Shown one piece after another: positions 36,131-44,403 of a DNA stretch of 64,000 bases. The stretch comes from an uncultured Kiloniellales bacterium (lineage in GTDB: Bacteria; Pseudomonadota; Alphaproteobacteria; Kiloniellales; JAKSDN01). How positions within the stretch are numbered: position 1 is the first letter of the stretch; each line of letters opens with the position of its first letter. A program made the translations under genes and the position numbers. The stretch covers positions 5,834 through 69,833 of the forward strand of contig CAMYKD010000011.1 of NCBI GenBank assembly GCA_947258885.1, given 5' to 3'. The notes under the pieces were generated by a model that saw only the letters and a program-made list of their open reading frames with translations, ran no database searches and was not told where the DNA came from.

Positions 36131-37138
36131 TCACGCCGCCGCGACGCGCACCCCGGCGCCCTGCAGCAGCATGATCTTGTTCAGGAGCTTGACGCAGGCG
36201 TAGACCGCCTTGATCGAGGGTGCCGGGATCCCGGTCAAACCGCCCAGCTCGAGCACCGCGCCCATAAGCGCCTCGACCTCGAGCGAGCGGCCCAGCTCGA
36301 CGTCCTGCAGCATCGAGGTCTTGTGGGCGCCGACGCTCTCGGCGCCGGCGATGCGCTTCTCGATGGTGTGCCTGAACGTGATGCCGAGCGCTTCGGCGAT
36401 CGCCTGGGACTCGGCCATCATGGCGGCGGCCAGGTCGCGGGTGTCGCGGAACTGGCAGATCTCGGCCAGGGTCGCGTGGGTCAGCGCGCTGATCGGGTTG
36501 AACGACAGGTTGCCCCAGGCCTTGAGCCAGATCTCGGAGCGGATGTCGTCCAGCACGCGCGAGCGAAAGCCGGCCTCGACCAGCAGGTCGTGGAGCTTCC
36601 GCACGCGCGCGGTCTCGCGGCCGTCGAGCTCGCCGATCGGGAAGCGGTCGCCCTCGACGTGGTGGATGACGCCGGGCTCGGGCACGTCGGCCGCCGGGTA
36701 GACGACGCAGCCGATGATGCGGTCGCCGTCGATGTTCCTGGACAGCAGGCCGGTCGGGTCCAGGCTCTCCAGGCGGTGGCCGTCGTGGGGACCGCCGTGC
36801 TTGTGGAAGTACCACCAGGGAATGCCGTTCTGCACCGTGACGATCACGGTCTCGGGGCCCATGAGGGCCGGGACCTGACGGGCCACCTGCTCCAGGTAGT
36901 GGGCCTTCAAGGCCAGGATCACCAGGTCCTGGGGGCCGGCCTCGGCCAGCTTGTCGGTTGCGGTGACGTTGCGGGCCACCGCCTCGCTGCCGTCCTCCCA
37001 GATCAGCTTGAGGCCGTTCTTTTGGATCGCGGCGAGGTGGGCACCCTGGTCGATCAGGGTGACCTCCTCGCCCGCCAGCGCGAATTTCGCGCCCATTAGG
37101 CCGCCGATCGCCCCGGCCCCGACGATGCAGATCTTCAT
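36131..37138 (-). CDS. panE: 2-dehydropantoate 2-reductase family protein
   Basis: Reduces ketopantoate with NADPH in pantothenate synthesis, or acts as a related oxidoreductase. The 335 residues start with the Rossmann motif CIVGAGAIGGLMGAKFA, then VILALKAH and the catalytic-lysine region EIWLKAWGNLSFNPISAL. Length fits ketopantoate reductases. It follows an FAH-fold gene on the same strand by 30 bp, which points more to catabolic context than to a pantothenate operon. Paralogues with other substrates are common, so the exact substrate is uncertain. Confidence 0.82.
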   Translation of the reverse strand: MKICIVGAGAIGGLMGAKFALAGEEVTLIDQGAHLAAIQKNGLKLIWEDGSEAVARNVTATDKLAEAGPQDLVILALKAHYLEQVARQVPALMGPETVIVTVQNGIPWWYFHKHGGPHDGHRLESLDPTGLLSRNIDGDRIIGCVVYPAADVPEPGVIHHVEGDRFPIGELDGRETARVRKLHDLLVEAGFRSRVLDDIRSEIWLKAWGNLSFNPISALTHATLAEICQFRDTRDLAAAMMAESQAIAEALGITFRHTIEKRIAGAESVGAHKTSMLQDVELGRSLEVEALMGAVLELGGLTGIPAPSIKAVYACVKLLNKIMLLQGAGVRVAAA

Positions 37139-37168
37139 GTCCTCACTCCTTGTTCTTCTTGTCCGTGC

Positions 37169-37942
37169 CTACTGCTCGAAAACGTTGGCGAGCGTGCCGA
37201 TGCCTTCGATCGTGACCTCGACGGTATTGCTGGGCTCCTTCATCGAGCCGACGCCGAGCGAGGTGCCGCAGGCGATGACGTCGCCGGGCTCCAGAGTCAG
37301 GTCCTGGGAGATCCGGCTGACCAGCCGTGCCGGCGGACAGATCATGTCGCTCACCGGGTAGTTCTGCCGCTCCTGGCCGTTCAGGACCGTCCGGATCGTC
37401 AAGACCGAAGGGTCCAGCCCGGTCGCGATCGCCGGCCCGAACACGCCGAAGGTGTCGAAGCTCTTGGCCCGCGTCCACTGGGCGAAGGTCGGGTCCTTGT
37501 TGAGCAGGTCGGCGGCGGTCACGTCGTTGATGCAGGTGTAGCCGAAGATGTGGTCGCCGGCCGCGTCCTCCGCTACGGCGCGGCAGGTCCTGCCGATCAC
37601 GATGCCGAGCTCGCCCTCGTAGACGACACGGCCATCGTAGGATTTGGGCCGCCGGATCGTCTCGCCGGTCGCGAGGAACGAGCTGTTGGCCTTGAGGAAG
37701 TAGAGCGGCTCCTCCGGCGGCGTAAGCTCGAGCTTCTTCGCGAGCGCGTGAAAGTTGTTCCACAGCGCGACCATCTTGGTGGGCACGCAGGGCGTCAGCA
37801 ACTTGACGGCGTCCAGCGCCACGGTCTCGGACGTCGCTACGGGCGCGGCGAACATTTCGCCCTCGTAAACGGCTATGCTGCCGTTCTCCAGCGTCCCAAA
37901 ACCGGTTCGTCCCGCGTATTCGAAGCGGATCCAATGCGTCAT
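37169..37942 (-). CDS. Fumarylacetoacetate hydrolase (FAH) family protein
   Basis: The 257 residues have the FAH fold. The metal-binding acidic residues lie in VVYEGELGIVIGRTCR and GYTCINDVTAADL, and the C-terminus has ALEPGDVIACGTSLGVGS-like glycine loops. Members hydrolyse or decarboxylate acylpyruvates and related diketo acids. ATG 37942 follows AGGGAGACC; the track ORF adds 27 residues upstream. It is co-directional with panE downstream. The window holds a second, distinct FAH-fold gene at 60496. Confidence 0.88.
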   Translation of the reverse strand: MTHWIRFEYAGRTGFGTLENGSIAVYEGEMFAAPVATSETVALDAVKLLTPCVPTKMVALWNNFHALAKKLELTPPEEPLYFLKANSSFLATGETIRRPKSYDGRVVYEGELGIVIGRTCRAVAEDAAGDHIFGYTCINDVTAADLLNKDPTFAQWTRAKSFDTFGVFGPAIATGLDPSVLTIRTVLNGQERQNYPVSDMICPPARLVSRISQDLTLEPGDVIACGTSLGVGSMKEPSNTVEVTIEGIGTLANVFEQ

Positions 37943-38109
37943 GGTGGTCTCCCTGTGCGACAGCCTCGGGGGCCGTCCATCCCCTCTCGGCCGGATTCTG
38001 CGCCATGGCGCGCGCGCTTGCAAGTCTGGGGGCGGAGTTGCAAGTCGGGGCTATGCCGGGGCGCCCCGCCGGGTCATAATCCGGCCGCAAAAGTAGGGGA
38101 GAAGGGGCC

Positions 38110-38565
38110 ATGGGCGAGCGGTATTTCGACGATTTCGAGGTCGGCGAGCGGTTCACCAGCCGCGGCGTCACGCTGAGCGAGTCGCAGATCCTCGACTTCG
38201 CGCTCGCCTACGACCCGCAGCCCTTCCACCTGGACAAGGAGGCGGCCGCGGCCTCGCCCTACGCCGGCCTGATCGCCAGCGGCTTCCAGACGCTGGCGCT
38301 GGGCTTCCGCATGTTCTATCAGGAGAAGGTGGTCAACGCCTGTTCCCTGGGCTCGCCGGGCATGTCGGAGCTGCGCTGGCTGCTGCCGGTGCGCCCGGGC
38401 GACACCCTGCACAGCGAAGCCGAGATCACGGGCAAACGCCCCTCGCGCTCCAAGCCGGACCGCGGCAGCGTCGACATGGCCTTCCAGGTCAGGAACCAGC
38501 ACGGCGAGGCGGTGATGAGCTTTCTGTCCACCATGATCCTCGCCCGCGGGCCGGACGAGACCTGA
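38110..38565 (+). CDS. MaoC-family hot-dog dehydratase-like protein
   Basis: The 151 residues match MaoC/(R)-hydratase-type hot-dog proteins. GERYFDDFEVGERFTSRGVT is the usual beginning, and FALAYDPQPFHLDKEAA carries the hydratase-like Asp-His pair. GASP-type loop LIASGFQTLALGFRM follows. Predicted role is hydration of an enoyl-thioester, but the substrate is unknown. It is divergent from the FAH/panE pair; a 32-bp gap separates it from the next gene. Confidence 0.88.
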   Translation: MGERYFDDFEVGERFTSRGVTLSESQILDFALAYDPQPFHLDKEAAAASPYAGLIASGFQTLALGFRMFYQEKVVNACSLGSPGMSELRWLLPVRPGDTLHSEAEITGKRPSRSKPDRGSVDMAFQVRNQHGEAVMSFLSTMILARGPDET

Positions 38566-38597
38566 GGTGGGAGCGAAGATATGCGCGTGAGCGAGCG

Positions 38598-39233
38598 ATG
38601 AGGCGGTGGATCGTCGTCGGCGGCCTCGCGCTGCTGCTGGCCGCGGCCGCAGCGGTCTACTTCGGCGGCTTCCTTGCGCCGAGCGGCCACACGGACTATG
38701 CCCTGCAGAAGCAGCTGCACGACGCCTCGGGCAAGACGGGCATCATCTGGCATGCCATGCCGGTGGAACAGGCCTATCGGGAGATCCCGCATCAGCGGAC
38801 GCTCTTCCGCGCGAAGCAGGCCAAGGCGTCGCGCGACGAGGCGGATTACCTGGGGGCGCTCTTCGCGCTCACCGACGCGGCCGTGTCCGAGCGGGTGGCC
38901 ACGCAGGGCAAGCTCCAAAGGGGCGAGCCGGTCGAGCCCGGCACGTCCAACTACGACGCCATCCTCTCGGGCATCTTGGCGCTCGACACGCCCGGCCGCC
39001 TGTTGCCGGTCGAGGCCCTGGTCTACCAGGCGATCGCGGAGCAGCGCCGCTACCTCGAGGCGTGGCGCGCGGCGGGCCGGGGCGATTACTTCGATCCGGG
39101 CGACTCGCTGGTCGAAAGCGCCCACAAGAAGCTGGTCGGCGCCCACGACCGCCTGCTCGAGATCTTCGACGACGAGGATCTGCACAACCGCCAGGCCCTC
39201 CACGACCACCTCTCGGCGCTCGACTTCATCTAG
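38598..39233 (+). CDS. Hypothetical protein with N-terminal membrane anchor
   Basis: The 211-residue protein begins with a basic residue pair and one hydrophobic helix (WIVVGGLALLLAAAAAVYFG), then a soluble, mostly helical domain rich in Ala, Asp and Arg. No cleavage-site or enzymatic motif stands out, and I do not recognise the family. It could be anchored facing the periplasm. Its stop is immediately followed by a palindromic repeat element. Confidence 0.7.
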   Translation: MRRWIVVGGLALLLAAAAAVYFGGFLAPSGHTDYALQKQLHDASGKTGIIWHAMPVEQAYREIPHQRTLFRAKQAKASRDEADYLGALFALTDAAVSERVATQGKLQRGEPVEPGTSNYDAILSGILALDTPGRLLPVEALVYQAIAEQRRYLEAWRAAGRGDYFDPGDSLVESAHKKLVGAHDRLLEIFDDEDLHNRQALHDHLSALDFI

Positions 39234-39244
39234 GAATTAGGAAT

Positions 39245-39321
39245 TGGGGTCAGACTCGATTTACTGCGCATATCTCTTTGAGAATCAGACCGAAGGTGGA
39301 GCTAAATCGAGTCTGACCCCA
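39245..39321. repeat. Palindromic repeat element with 19-bp arms
   Basis: TGGGGTCAGACTCGATTTA at 39245-39263 is repeated as a perfect inverted copy at 39303-39321, separated by 39 bp. The GGGGTCAGA core resembles sequences I associate with REP/IS200-like (Y1 transposase) elements. No transposase is present, so this is probably a non-autonomous copy. It lies between a gene end and the serC promoter. Confidence 0.7.
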
Positions 39322-39379
39322 TTTCCTCGCCGCTCCGGATAGCGCGCTAGATGCAGCGCAGCAATTTCCATGGCCTGCG

Positions 39380-39408
39380 TTGACGCACTGCAACATAATC
39401 CCTAGTAT
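39380..39408 (+). promoter_or_regulatory. Sigma-70 promoter of serC
   Basis: TTGACG at 39380-39385 and TAGTAT at 39403-39408 are separated by exactly 17 bp. This is the best promoter-like sequence in the window. It predicts a transcript start near 39415 and a leader of about 60 nt. Confidence 0.65.
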
Positions 39409-39411
39409 CGC

Positions 39412-39474
39412 GCCACCGCGGCCGCCGGCATACCGCTGCCGCGGTCGGGACAGCTCCACGGAGGACCGCGCTCG
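39412..39474 (+). promoter_or_regulatory. Structured serC 5' leader
   Basis: The predicted leader contains CCGCGGC and GCCGCGG, able to form a 7-bp GC stem closing an inner loop, followed by an ACGGAGG ribosome-binding site before the serC ATG. A conserved 'serC' RNA motif upstream of serC is known in alphaproteobacteria; whether this is an instance cannot be decided by eye. Confidence 0.35.
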
Positions 39475-40656
39475 ATGACCCAGCCCGCTCCGGACCAACC
39501 CGCCGTCCGCCCGCGCAACCCCTGTTTTTCCTCGGGGCCCTGCGCCAAGCGGCCGGGCTGGTCGCTGGGCGGGCTCGAGGGCGCCTGCCTCGGCCGGTCG
39601 CACCGCGCCAAGGAGGGCAAGGCTAAGCTCGCCGAGGCGATCGAGCGCTCGCGCGCCCTGCTCGGGATGCCGGACGACACTCGCTTGGCCATCGTGCCGG
39701 CCTCGGACACCGGCGCGGTCGAGATGGCGCTTTGGTCGCTCCTGGGCGCGCGTGGCGTCGACATGCTGGCCTGGGAGAGTTTCGGCCAGGGCTGGGTGAC
39801 CGACGTCGCCAAGCAGCTCGGGCTGGACGACCTGCGGGTGCTGGAGGCGGGCTACGGCGCCTTGCCCGACCTCGGCCGGGTCGATCCGGAGCGCGACGTC
39901 GTCTTCACCTGGAACGGCACGACCTCGGGCGTGCGCGTGCCCGACGGCGACTGGATTTCGGACCAGCGCGGAGGCCTGACGATCTGCGACGCCACCTCGG
40001 CGGTCTTCGCCATGGACCTGCCCTGGGACAAGCTGGATGCCGTCACCTGGTCCTGGCAGAAGGTGCTGGGCGGCGAGGCGGCCCACGGCATGCTGGCGCT
40101 CTCGCCCCGCGCGGTCGCGCGGCTGGAGAGCCACCGGCCGCCCTGGCCGCTGCCCAAGATCTTCCGCATGACCAAGGCGGGCAAACTGAACGAGGGCCTG
40201 TTCCGGGGCGAGACCATCAACACGCCGTCCTTGCTCTGCGTCGAGGACCTTCTGGACGCGCTCGCCTGGGCCGAGGAGATCGGCGGGCTCGCGGCGCTGA
40301 TCGCCCGTTCGGAGGCCAACCTGGCGGCCGTCGCCCGCTGGGTCGAGGCGAGCGACTGGGCCGGCTTCCTGGCCGCGGACCCGGCGACACGGTCCTGCAC
40401 CAGCATCTGCCTCGAGGTCGTCGACCCCTGGTTCCGGTCCCTGGACCCGGCCGCCCAGGCCGCCGCGGCCAAGGCCGTGGCCGCGCGGGTCGCCGAGGCG
40501 GGCGCCGGCTACGACCTGGGGTCCTACCGCGACGCCCCGCCCGGCCTGCGCATCTGGGGCGGCGCGACGGTCGAGCGGGACGACATAGAGGCCCTTCTGC
40601 CCTGGCTGGACTGGGCCTATGCCGAGGTCAAGGCCGGCCAGGCCGCCGCGACATGA
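39475..40656 (+). CDS. serC: Phosphoserine transaminase
   Basis: Transfers an amino group to 3-phosphohydroxypyruvate in serine synthesis. The 393 residues match the alphaproteobacterial SerC subgroup: [15 protein letters not shown] near the N-terminus, [19 protein letters not shown], the PLP lysine in [17 protein letters not shown], and [16 protein letters not shown]. It is followed 10 bp later by serA, so the first two steps of serine synthesis are co-transcribed from a strong upstream promoter. Confidence 0.95.
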   Translation: MTQPAPDQPAVRPRNPCFSSGPCAKRPGWSLGGLEGACLGRSHRAKEGKAKLAEAIERSRALLGMPDDTRLAIVPASDTGAVEMALWSLLGARGVDMLAWESFGQGWVTDVAKQLGLDDLRVLEAGYGALPDLGRVDPERDVVFTWNGTTSGVRVPDGDWISDQRGGLTICDATSAVFAMDLPWDKLDAVTWSWQKVLGGEAAHGMLALSPRAVARLESHRPPWPLPKIFRMTKAGKLNEGLFRGETINTPSLLCVEDLLDALAWAEEIGGLAALIARSEANLAAVARWVEASDWAGFLAADPATRSCTSICLEVVDPWFRSLDPAAQAAAAKAVAARVAEAGAGYDLGSYRDAPPGLRIWGGATVERDDIEALLPWLDWAYAEVKAGQAAAT

Positions 40657-40666
40657 GGATTCGACG

Positions 40667-42244
40667 ATGCCCAAGGTGCTGATTTCAGACAAGATGAGCG
40701 CGCTCGCCGCCGAATTGCTGCGCGAACGCGGCGTCGAGGTGGAGGTCGCTCCCGGCCTGCCGCCGGAGGAGCTGGCGGGGAAGATCGCCGACTGCGAGGG
40801 CCTGATCGTGCGCTCGGCCACCAAGGCGACGGCGGAGCTGATCGCCGCGGCCAAGCGCCTCAAGGCGATCGGCCGGGCCGGCATCGGCGTCGACAACGTG
40901 GACATCCAGGCCGCGACCAAGCGCGGCATCGTGGTCATGAACACCCCGGGCGGCAACGCGATCACGACGGCCGAGCACGCGATCGCCCTGCTGCTCGCGC
41001 TGGCCCGCCAGATCCCCGCCGCCGACCGCTCGACCCAGGCCGGCAAGTGGGAGAAGTCGCGTTTCATGGGGGTCGAGTTGACCGGCAAGACCCTCGGGAT
41101 CGTCGGCTGCGGCAACATCGGCTCGATCGTGGCCAACCGGGCGCTCGGCCTGAAGCTGCGCGTGGTCGCCTACGACCCCTATCTCTCGCCTGACCGCGCC
41201 GAGGACCTGAACATCGAGAAGGTCTCGCTGGAGGACCTCCTGGCCAGGTCCGATTTCATCTCGCTGCACGTGCCGCTGAACGATCAGACCCGCGGCATCA
41301 TCGACGCCGCGGCCCTGGCCAAGACCAAGTCCGGCGTCAGGATCGTCAACTGCGCGCGCGGCGGCTTGGTGGTCGAGGCGGACCTCAAGGCGGCCCTGGA
41401 TTCGGGCCACGTCGCGGGCGCGGCCCTCGACGTCTATGCCGAGGAGCCGGCGCGCGACAACCCGCTGTTCGGCTCGGACCTGCTCGTGGCGACGCCGCAC
41501 CTGGGCGCGGCGACCAGCGAGGCGCAGGAGAAGGTGGCCGTGCAGATCGCCGAGCAGATGGCCGATTTCCTCCTGACCGGGGCGGTCTCCAACGCGCTCA
41601 ACATGCCCTCGCTGACCGCCGAGGAGGCGGCCCACCTCAAGCCCTACATGACGCTGGCCGAGCAACTCGGCTCCTTCGCCGGGCAGCTGACCCGCTCCGG
41701 CCTCAAGGGCGTCACCATCGAATACGAGGGCCAGGTCGCGGGGCTGAACACCCGGCCGCTCACCCAGCTCGCACTGGCCGGCCTGCTCGCGCCGATCCTC
41801 GAGTCCGTCAACATGATCAACGCGCCGGTGATCGCGCGCGAGCGCGACATCGATATTCGCGAGATCCGGCACGAGCGGGACTGCGACTACCAGACCCTGA
41901 TCCGCGTCACCGTGCTGACCGAGGCCCAGGAGCGCTCGCTTGCCGGCACGCTGTTCGGGGGCACCAAGCCGCGCCTGGTCGAGATCAAGGGCATCCCCAT
42001 AGAGGCCGAGCTGGGCGCGCATATGCTCTATATCTCCAACGAGGACAAGCCCGGCCTGATCGGCGCGCTGGGCACGACGCTGGGCGACGCCGGGGTCAAC
42101 ATCGCGACCTTCCACCTGGGCCGCGCCGAGGCCGGCGCCGACGCGTTGGCGCTGATCGAGCTTGACGAGGCGATCGCCCCCGAGGTGCTCGCCAAGGTGC
42201 GCACCCTGCCGCATATCAAGCAGGCCGTGCCGCTCAGGTTCTAG
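40667..42244 (+). CDS. serA: D-3-phosphoglycerate dehydrogenase
   Basis: Oxidises 3-phosphoglycerate as the first step of serine synthesis. The 525 residues have the substrate domain, the NAD loop KTLGIVGCGNIGSIVANRAL, the catalytic region VNCARGGLVVEADL with histidine in TPHLGAATSEAQ, an intervening domain and a C-terminal ACT domain (HMLYISNEDKPGLIGALGT) for serine feedback. I start at ATG 40667; the track ORF extends back into serC. It is the long, ACT-containing type of SerA. Confidence 0.96.
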   Translation: MPKVLISDKMSALAAELLRERGVEVEVAPGLPPEELAGKIADCEGLIVRSATKATAELIAAAKRLKAIGRAGIGVDNVDIQAATKRGIVVMNTPGGNAITTAEHAIALLLALARQIPAADRSTQAGKWEKSRFMGVELTGKTLGIVGCGNIGSIVANRALGLKLRVVAYDPYLSPDRAEDLNIEKVSLEDLLARSDFISLHVPLNDQTRGIIDAAALAKTKSGVRIVNCARGGLVVEADLKAALDSGHVAGAALDVYAEEPARDNPLFGSDLLVATPHLGAATSEAQEKVAVQIAEQMADFLLTGAVSNALNMPSLTAEEAAHLKPYMTLAEQLGSFAGQLTRSGLKGVTIEYEGQVAGLNTRPLTQLALAGLLAPILESVNMINAPVIARERDIDIREIRHERDCDYQTLIRVTVLTEAQERSLAGTLFGGTKPRLVEIKGIPIEAELGAHMLYISNEDKPGLIGALGTTLGDAGVNIATFHLGRAEAGADALALIELDEAIAPEVLAKVRTLPHIKQAVPLRF

Positions 42245-42252
42245 GCTCCGCC

Positions 42253-43176
42253 ATGGACCGCCGGATCTCTTGGGTGGTGCTCTGGCCGCTCCTCCTGTGG
42301 CCCGGATTGGCCGATGCCGGTCCGCTCGACCAGCTGGGCATCGAAGTGCAGACCACGAGGGCCCGGCCGCCGCTTCCGCTGCGGCCCTTCGACCATGCCT
42401 GGCCGCCGGCCAACCTTGTGCCTGACAGCCGGCCGGGCCTGGGTACCCTCGACGTCGCCGAGGCCTGGCTGGTCGAGCCGACGACCCGCTACGGCCACGG
42501 CGTCTTGGGTGACGCGGTCGAGGCGGCCGGCCTGCTGGTGATCCTGCGCGACGGCCGCCGCCTGTCGTACCGGCTCCCGGACGACTCCGTCTTCGAGGAC
42601 CTCCAGCCCCGGGTCGCCGACCTCGACAACGACGGCCGGGAGGAGATCATTGTCGTCCGGTCCAGGCCGGGTGCCGGGGCGGCCCTGGCCGTGTTCCACG
42701 TCGAGGGCGGCAGCCTCAGCCCGCGCGCCGAGACGCCGGCCATCGGCCGTTCCAACCGCTGGCTCAACCCGGTCGGCATCGGCGATTTCGACGGCGACGG
42801 CGGGCCGGAGGTGGCCTATGTCGAGACCCCCCACATCGGCGGGACCCTGCGCATCTGGCAGCTGATCGGGGACCAATTGGCACAGGTCGGCAAGCTGCAT
42901 GGCTTCTCCAACCACGCGATCGGCTCGCGCGAGCTGGGCCTCTCGGCGGTCCTCGACCTGGACGGCGACGGCAGCGACGACCTGCTGCTGCCCGACGCGA
43001 CGCGGCGGAGCCTCAGGCTGGTCTCCTTCGCGCGCCGGCGCTTCACCGAGCTTGGCCGCCTCGAGCACGAGCGGGAGATCGACACCGCTTTCACGGTCGG
43101 CGACCAGGACGGCAACGGCCGCGACGACATCGCCTACGGCCTTGCCGACGGCGCTTGGGTGCTGCTGCTTCGCTAA
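42253..43176 (+). CDS. Exported FG-GAP/VCBS repeat protein
   Basis: The 307-residue protein has a signal peptide (VVLWPLLLWPGLADA) and beta-propeller-like repeats with calcium-type loops: VADLDNDGREEIIVV, IGDFDGDGGPEVAYV, VLDLDGDGSDDLLLPD and VGDQDGNGRDDIAYG. Such proteins are secreted and may bind calcium or carbohydrates. It begins eight bases after serA and could be co-transcribed, but no metabolic link to serine is evident. Function unknown. Confidence 0.8.
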   Translation: MDRRISWVVLWPLLLWPGLADAGPLDQLGIEVQTTRARPPLPLRPFDHAWPPANLVPDSRPGLGTLDVAEAWLVEPTTRYGHGVLGDAVEAAGLLVILRDGRRLSYRLPDDSVFEDLQPRVADLDNDGREEIIVVRSRPGAGAALAVFHVEGGSLSPRAETPAIGRSNRWLNPVGIGDFDGDGGPEVAYVETPHIGGTLRIWQLIGDQLAQVGKLHGFSNHAIGSRELGLSAVLDLDGDGSDDLLLPDATRRSLRLVSFARRRFTELGRLEHEREIDTAFTVGDQDGNGRDDIAYGLADGAWVLLLR

Positions 43177-43201
43177 CCGGAGGTTCCCGAGTCGGCGGTC
43201 T

Positions 43202-43594
43202 TCAACGTCTTGGTGCGGTATGGGCGCGCAGCCATTCCGCCAAGTCCTCTTCGCCGACCTCTCCCGCGGCGACGCCAAGCATGGCTCGCGTCGCCTCCAC
43301 CTTGTCGGCAGTTAGCCGCCGGCCGTTCAGCGCCAGGAAGAGGCCCAGTGCCAGAAAGGCGACTCGCTTGTTGCCGTCGACGAAAGGATGATTACGGGCG
43401 ATACCGACCACATAGGCCGCCGCCAGCCGTTCCAAGTCTGTCGCCGGTTGGTAGGCATGGAGATTCACCGGCCGGGCGAGGGCGGAATCCAGCAATCCGT
43501 TGTCGCGTATGCCCTCTGGTCCGCCGTGTTCGGCGAGAGTCTCGCCATGCAGCAGGATGAGCGCCTGACGGTCGACCCAGACCGGCTCGGTCAT
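43202..43594 (-). CDS. doc: Doc-type (Fic fold) toxin
   Basis: The 130 residues carry the death-on-curing Fic motif HPFVDGNKRVAF. Phage P1 Doc uses this fold to phosphorylate EF-Tu and stop translation. N-terminal LILLHGETLAEHGGPEGIRD and LLDSALARPVN are typical of the family. The start overlaps the antitoxin stop by four bases (ATGA). It forms a type II toxin-antitoxin module with the AbrB-like gene upstream. Confidence 0.93.
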   Translation of the reverse strand: MTEPVWVDRQALILLHGETLAEHGGPEGIRDNGLLDSALARPVNLHAYQPATDLERLAAAYVVGIARNHPFVDGNKRVAFLALGLFLALNGRRLTADKVEATRAMLGVAAGEVGEEDLAEWLRAHTAPRR

Positions 43595-43815
43595 TTGGCC
43601 AGGGCGCGAAAGGTCTCGCGATACTCCTTCATAAACCCGCGCCCCAGCTCGAGCTGTTCCTCGACGGCCGGATCATAGGGTGTCAGGAGATAGCCGCTAG
43701 GTGTTTCCGTGACGAACAGCGTGTCGCCGCGGCCGACCTTGAGGCGCGCCAGCATCTCCTTGGGGACGATGGCGCCGGTCGAGGTACCGACCGTGGTGAG
43801 CTTCAGTTTAAGCAT
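43591..43815 (-). CDS. AbrB/MazE-type antitoxin
   Basis: The 74-residue protein has a swapped-hairpin AbrB domain (LKLTTVGTSTGAIVPKEMLARL, GDTLFVTETPSGYLLTPYD) for DNA binding, and an acidic-amphipathic C-terminus (GRGFMKEYRETFRALAK) that would neutralise the toxin. It precedes doc with a four-base overlap. An AT-rich inverted repeat directly upstream is its probable autoregulatory operator. Pairing of a Doc toxin with this antitoxin type instead of Phd is notable. Confidence 0.9.
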   Translation of the reverse strand: MLKLKLTTVGTSTGAIVPKEMLARLKVGRGDTLFVTETPSGYLLTPYDPAVEEQLELGRGFMKEYRETFRALAK

Positions 43816-43827
43816 GACGCATCCGTA

Positions 43828-43848
43828 TTATTATATTTATTATAATAA
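43828..43848 (-). promoter_or_regulatory. Operator of the AbrB-Doc module
   Basis: TTATTATA-TTTAT-TATAATAA is a perfect 8-5-8 inverted repeat, 13 bp before the antitoxin ATG on the minus strand. It lies in an AT-only island within GC-rich DNA and probably overlaps the -10 box. Binding by the toxin-antitoxin complex is inferred. Confidence 0.6.
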
Positions 43849-43867
43849 CCGAAACTGCGGTCGGCCG

Positions 43868-44392
43868 TCAATCCTCGTGTGCGGCCCTAACCCGGCGGGC
43901 CAGTTTGGTCATGCGCTGGACGGCCAGGATCGAGACGAGGACGGCCGCCGTGAAGACGTAGATGCCGGAATGCATGGCGACCTCGCTGATCAGCGAGGCC
44001 TGGATCGCGACGACCAGCAGCGCCACCACGAAGACGTCGAGCATGGACCAGCGGCCGAGCTGCTCGATCCAGCCGAGCGCGCGGCCGAGCAGGGCGCCGC
44101 CGGCGTCCGCCTGGTACCAGAGATAGAGCGCGAGGACCAGCTTGAGCAGCGGGAAGACTACGGAAAACACCACGATGACGGCGAACAGGAAGAGGTCGCC
44201 ATGGCGCCACAGCTCGGCCGCGCCCTGCAGGACCGAGACCCGCTCGGACAGGAACCACAGCTTCTCGACCGTCATGATCGGCAGGGTCCAGCCGAGCACG
44301 AGCAGGATCCCGGCGACCAGGAAGACCCAGCCGAGCAGGCGGTCGGGCCCGCGCGCCCTGGCGGCCAGGGAGTTGGGGTGTGGGCCGGCCAT
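43868..44392 (-). CDS. Single-domain PqiA-like membrane protein
   Basis: The 174 residues contain one PqiA-like domain with about four helices. Family hallmarks are LLVLGWTLPIMTVEKLWF, LFLFAVIVVFSVVFPLLKL and IEQLGRWSMLDVFVVALLV, but the zinc-ribbon cysteines of the two-domain PqiA at 2355 are absent. I start at ATG 44392. It lies 11 bp after the MscS gene on the same strand, so the two may be co-transcribed. No MCE partner is adjacent. Role uncertain, perhaps envelope maintenance. Confidence 0.83.
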   Translation of the reverse strand: MAGPHPNSLAARARGPDRLLGWVFLVAGILLVLGWTLPIMTVEKLWFLSERVSVLQGAAELWRHGDLFLFAVIVVFSVVFPLLKLVLALYLWYQADAGGALLGRALGWIEQLGRWSMLDVFVVALLVVAIQASLISEVAMHSGIYVFTAAVLVSILAVQRMTKLARRVRAAHED

Positions 44393-44403
44393 TGCGCCCG
44401 CGT

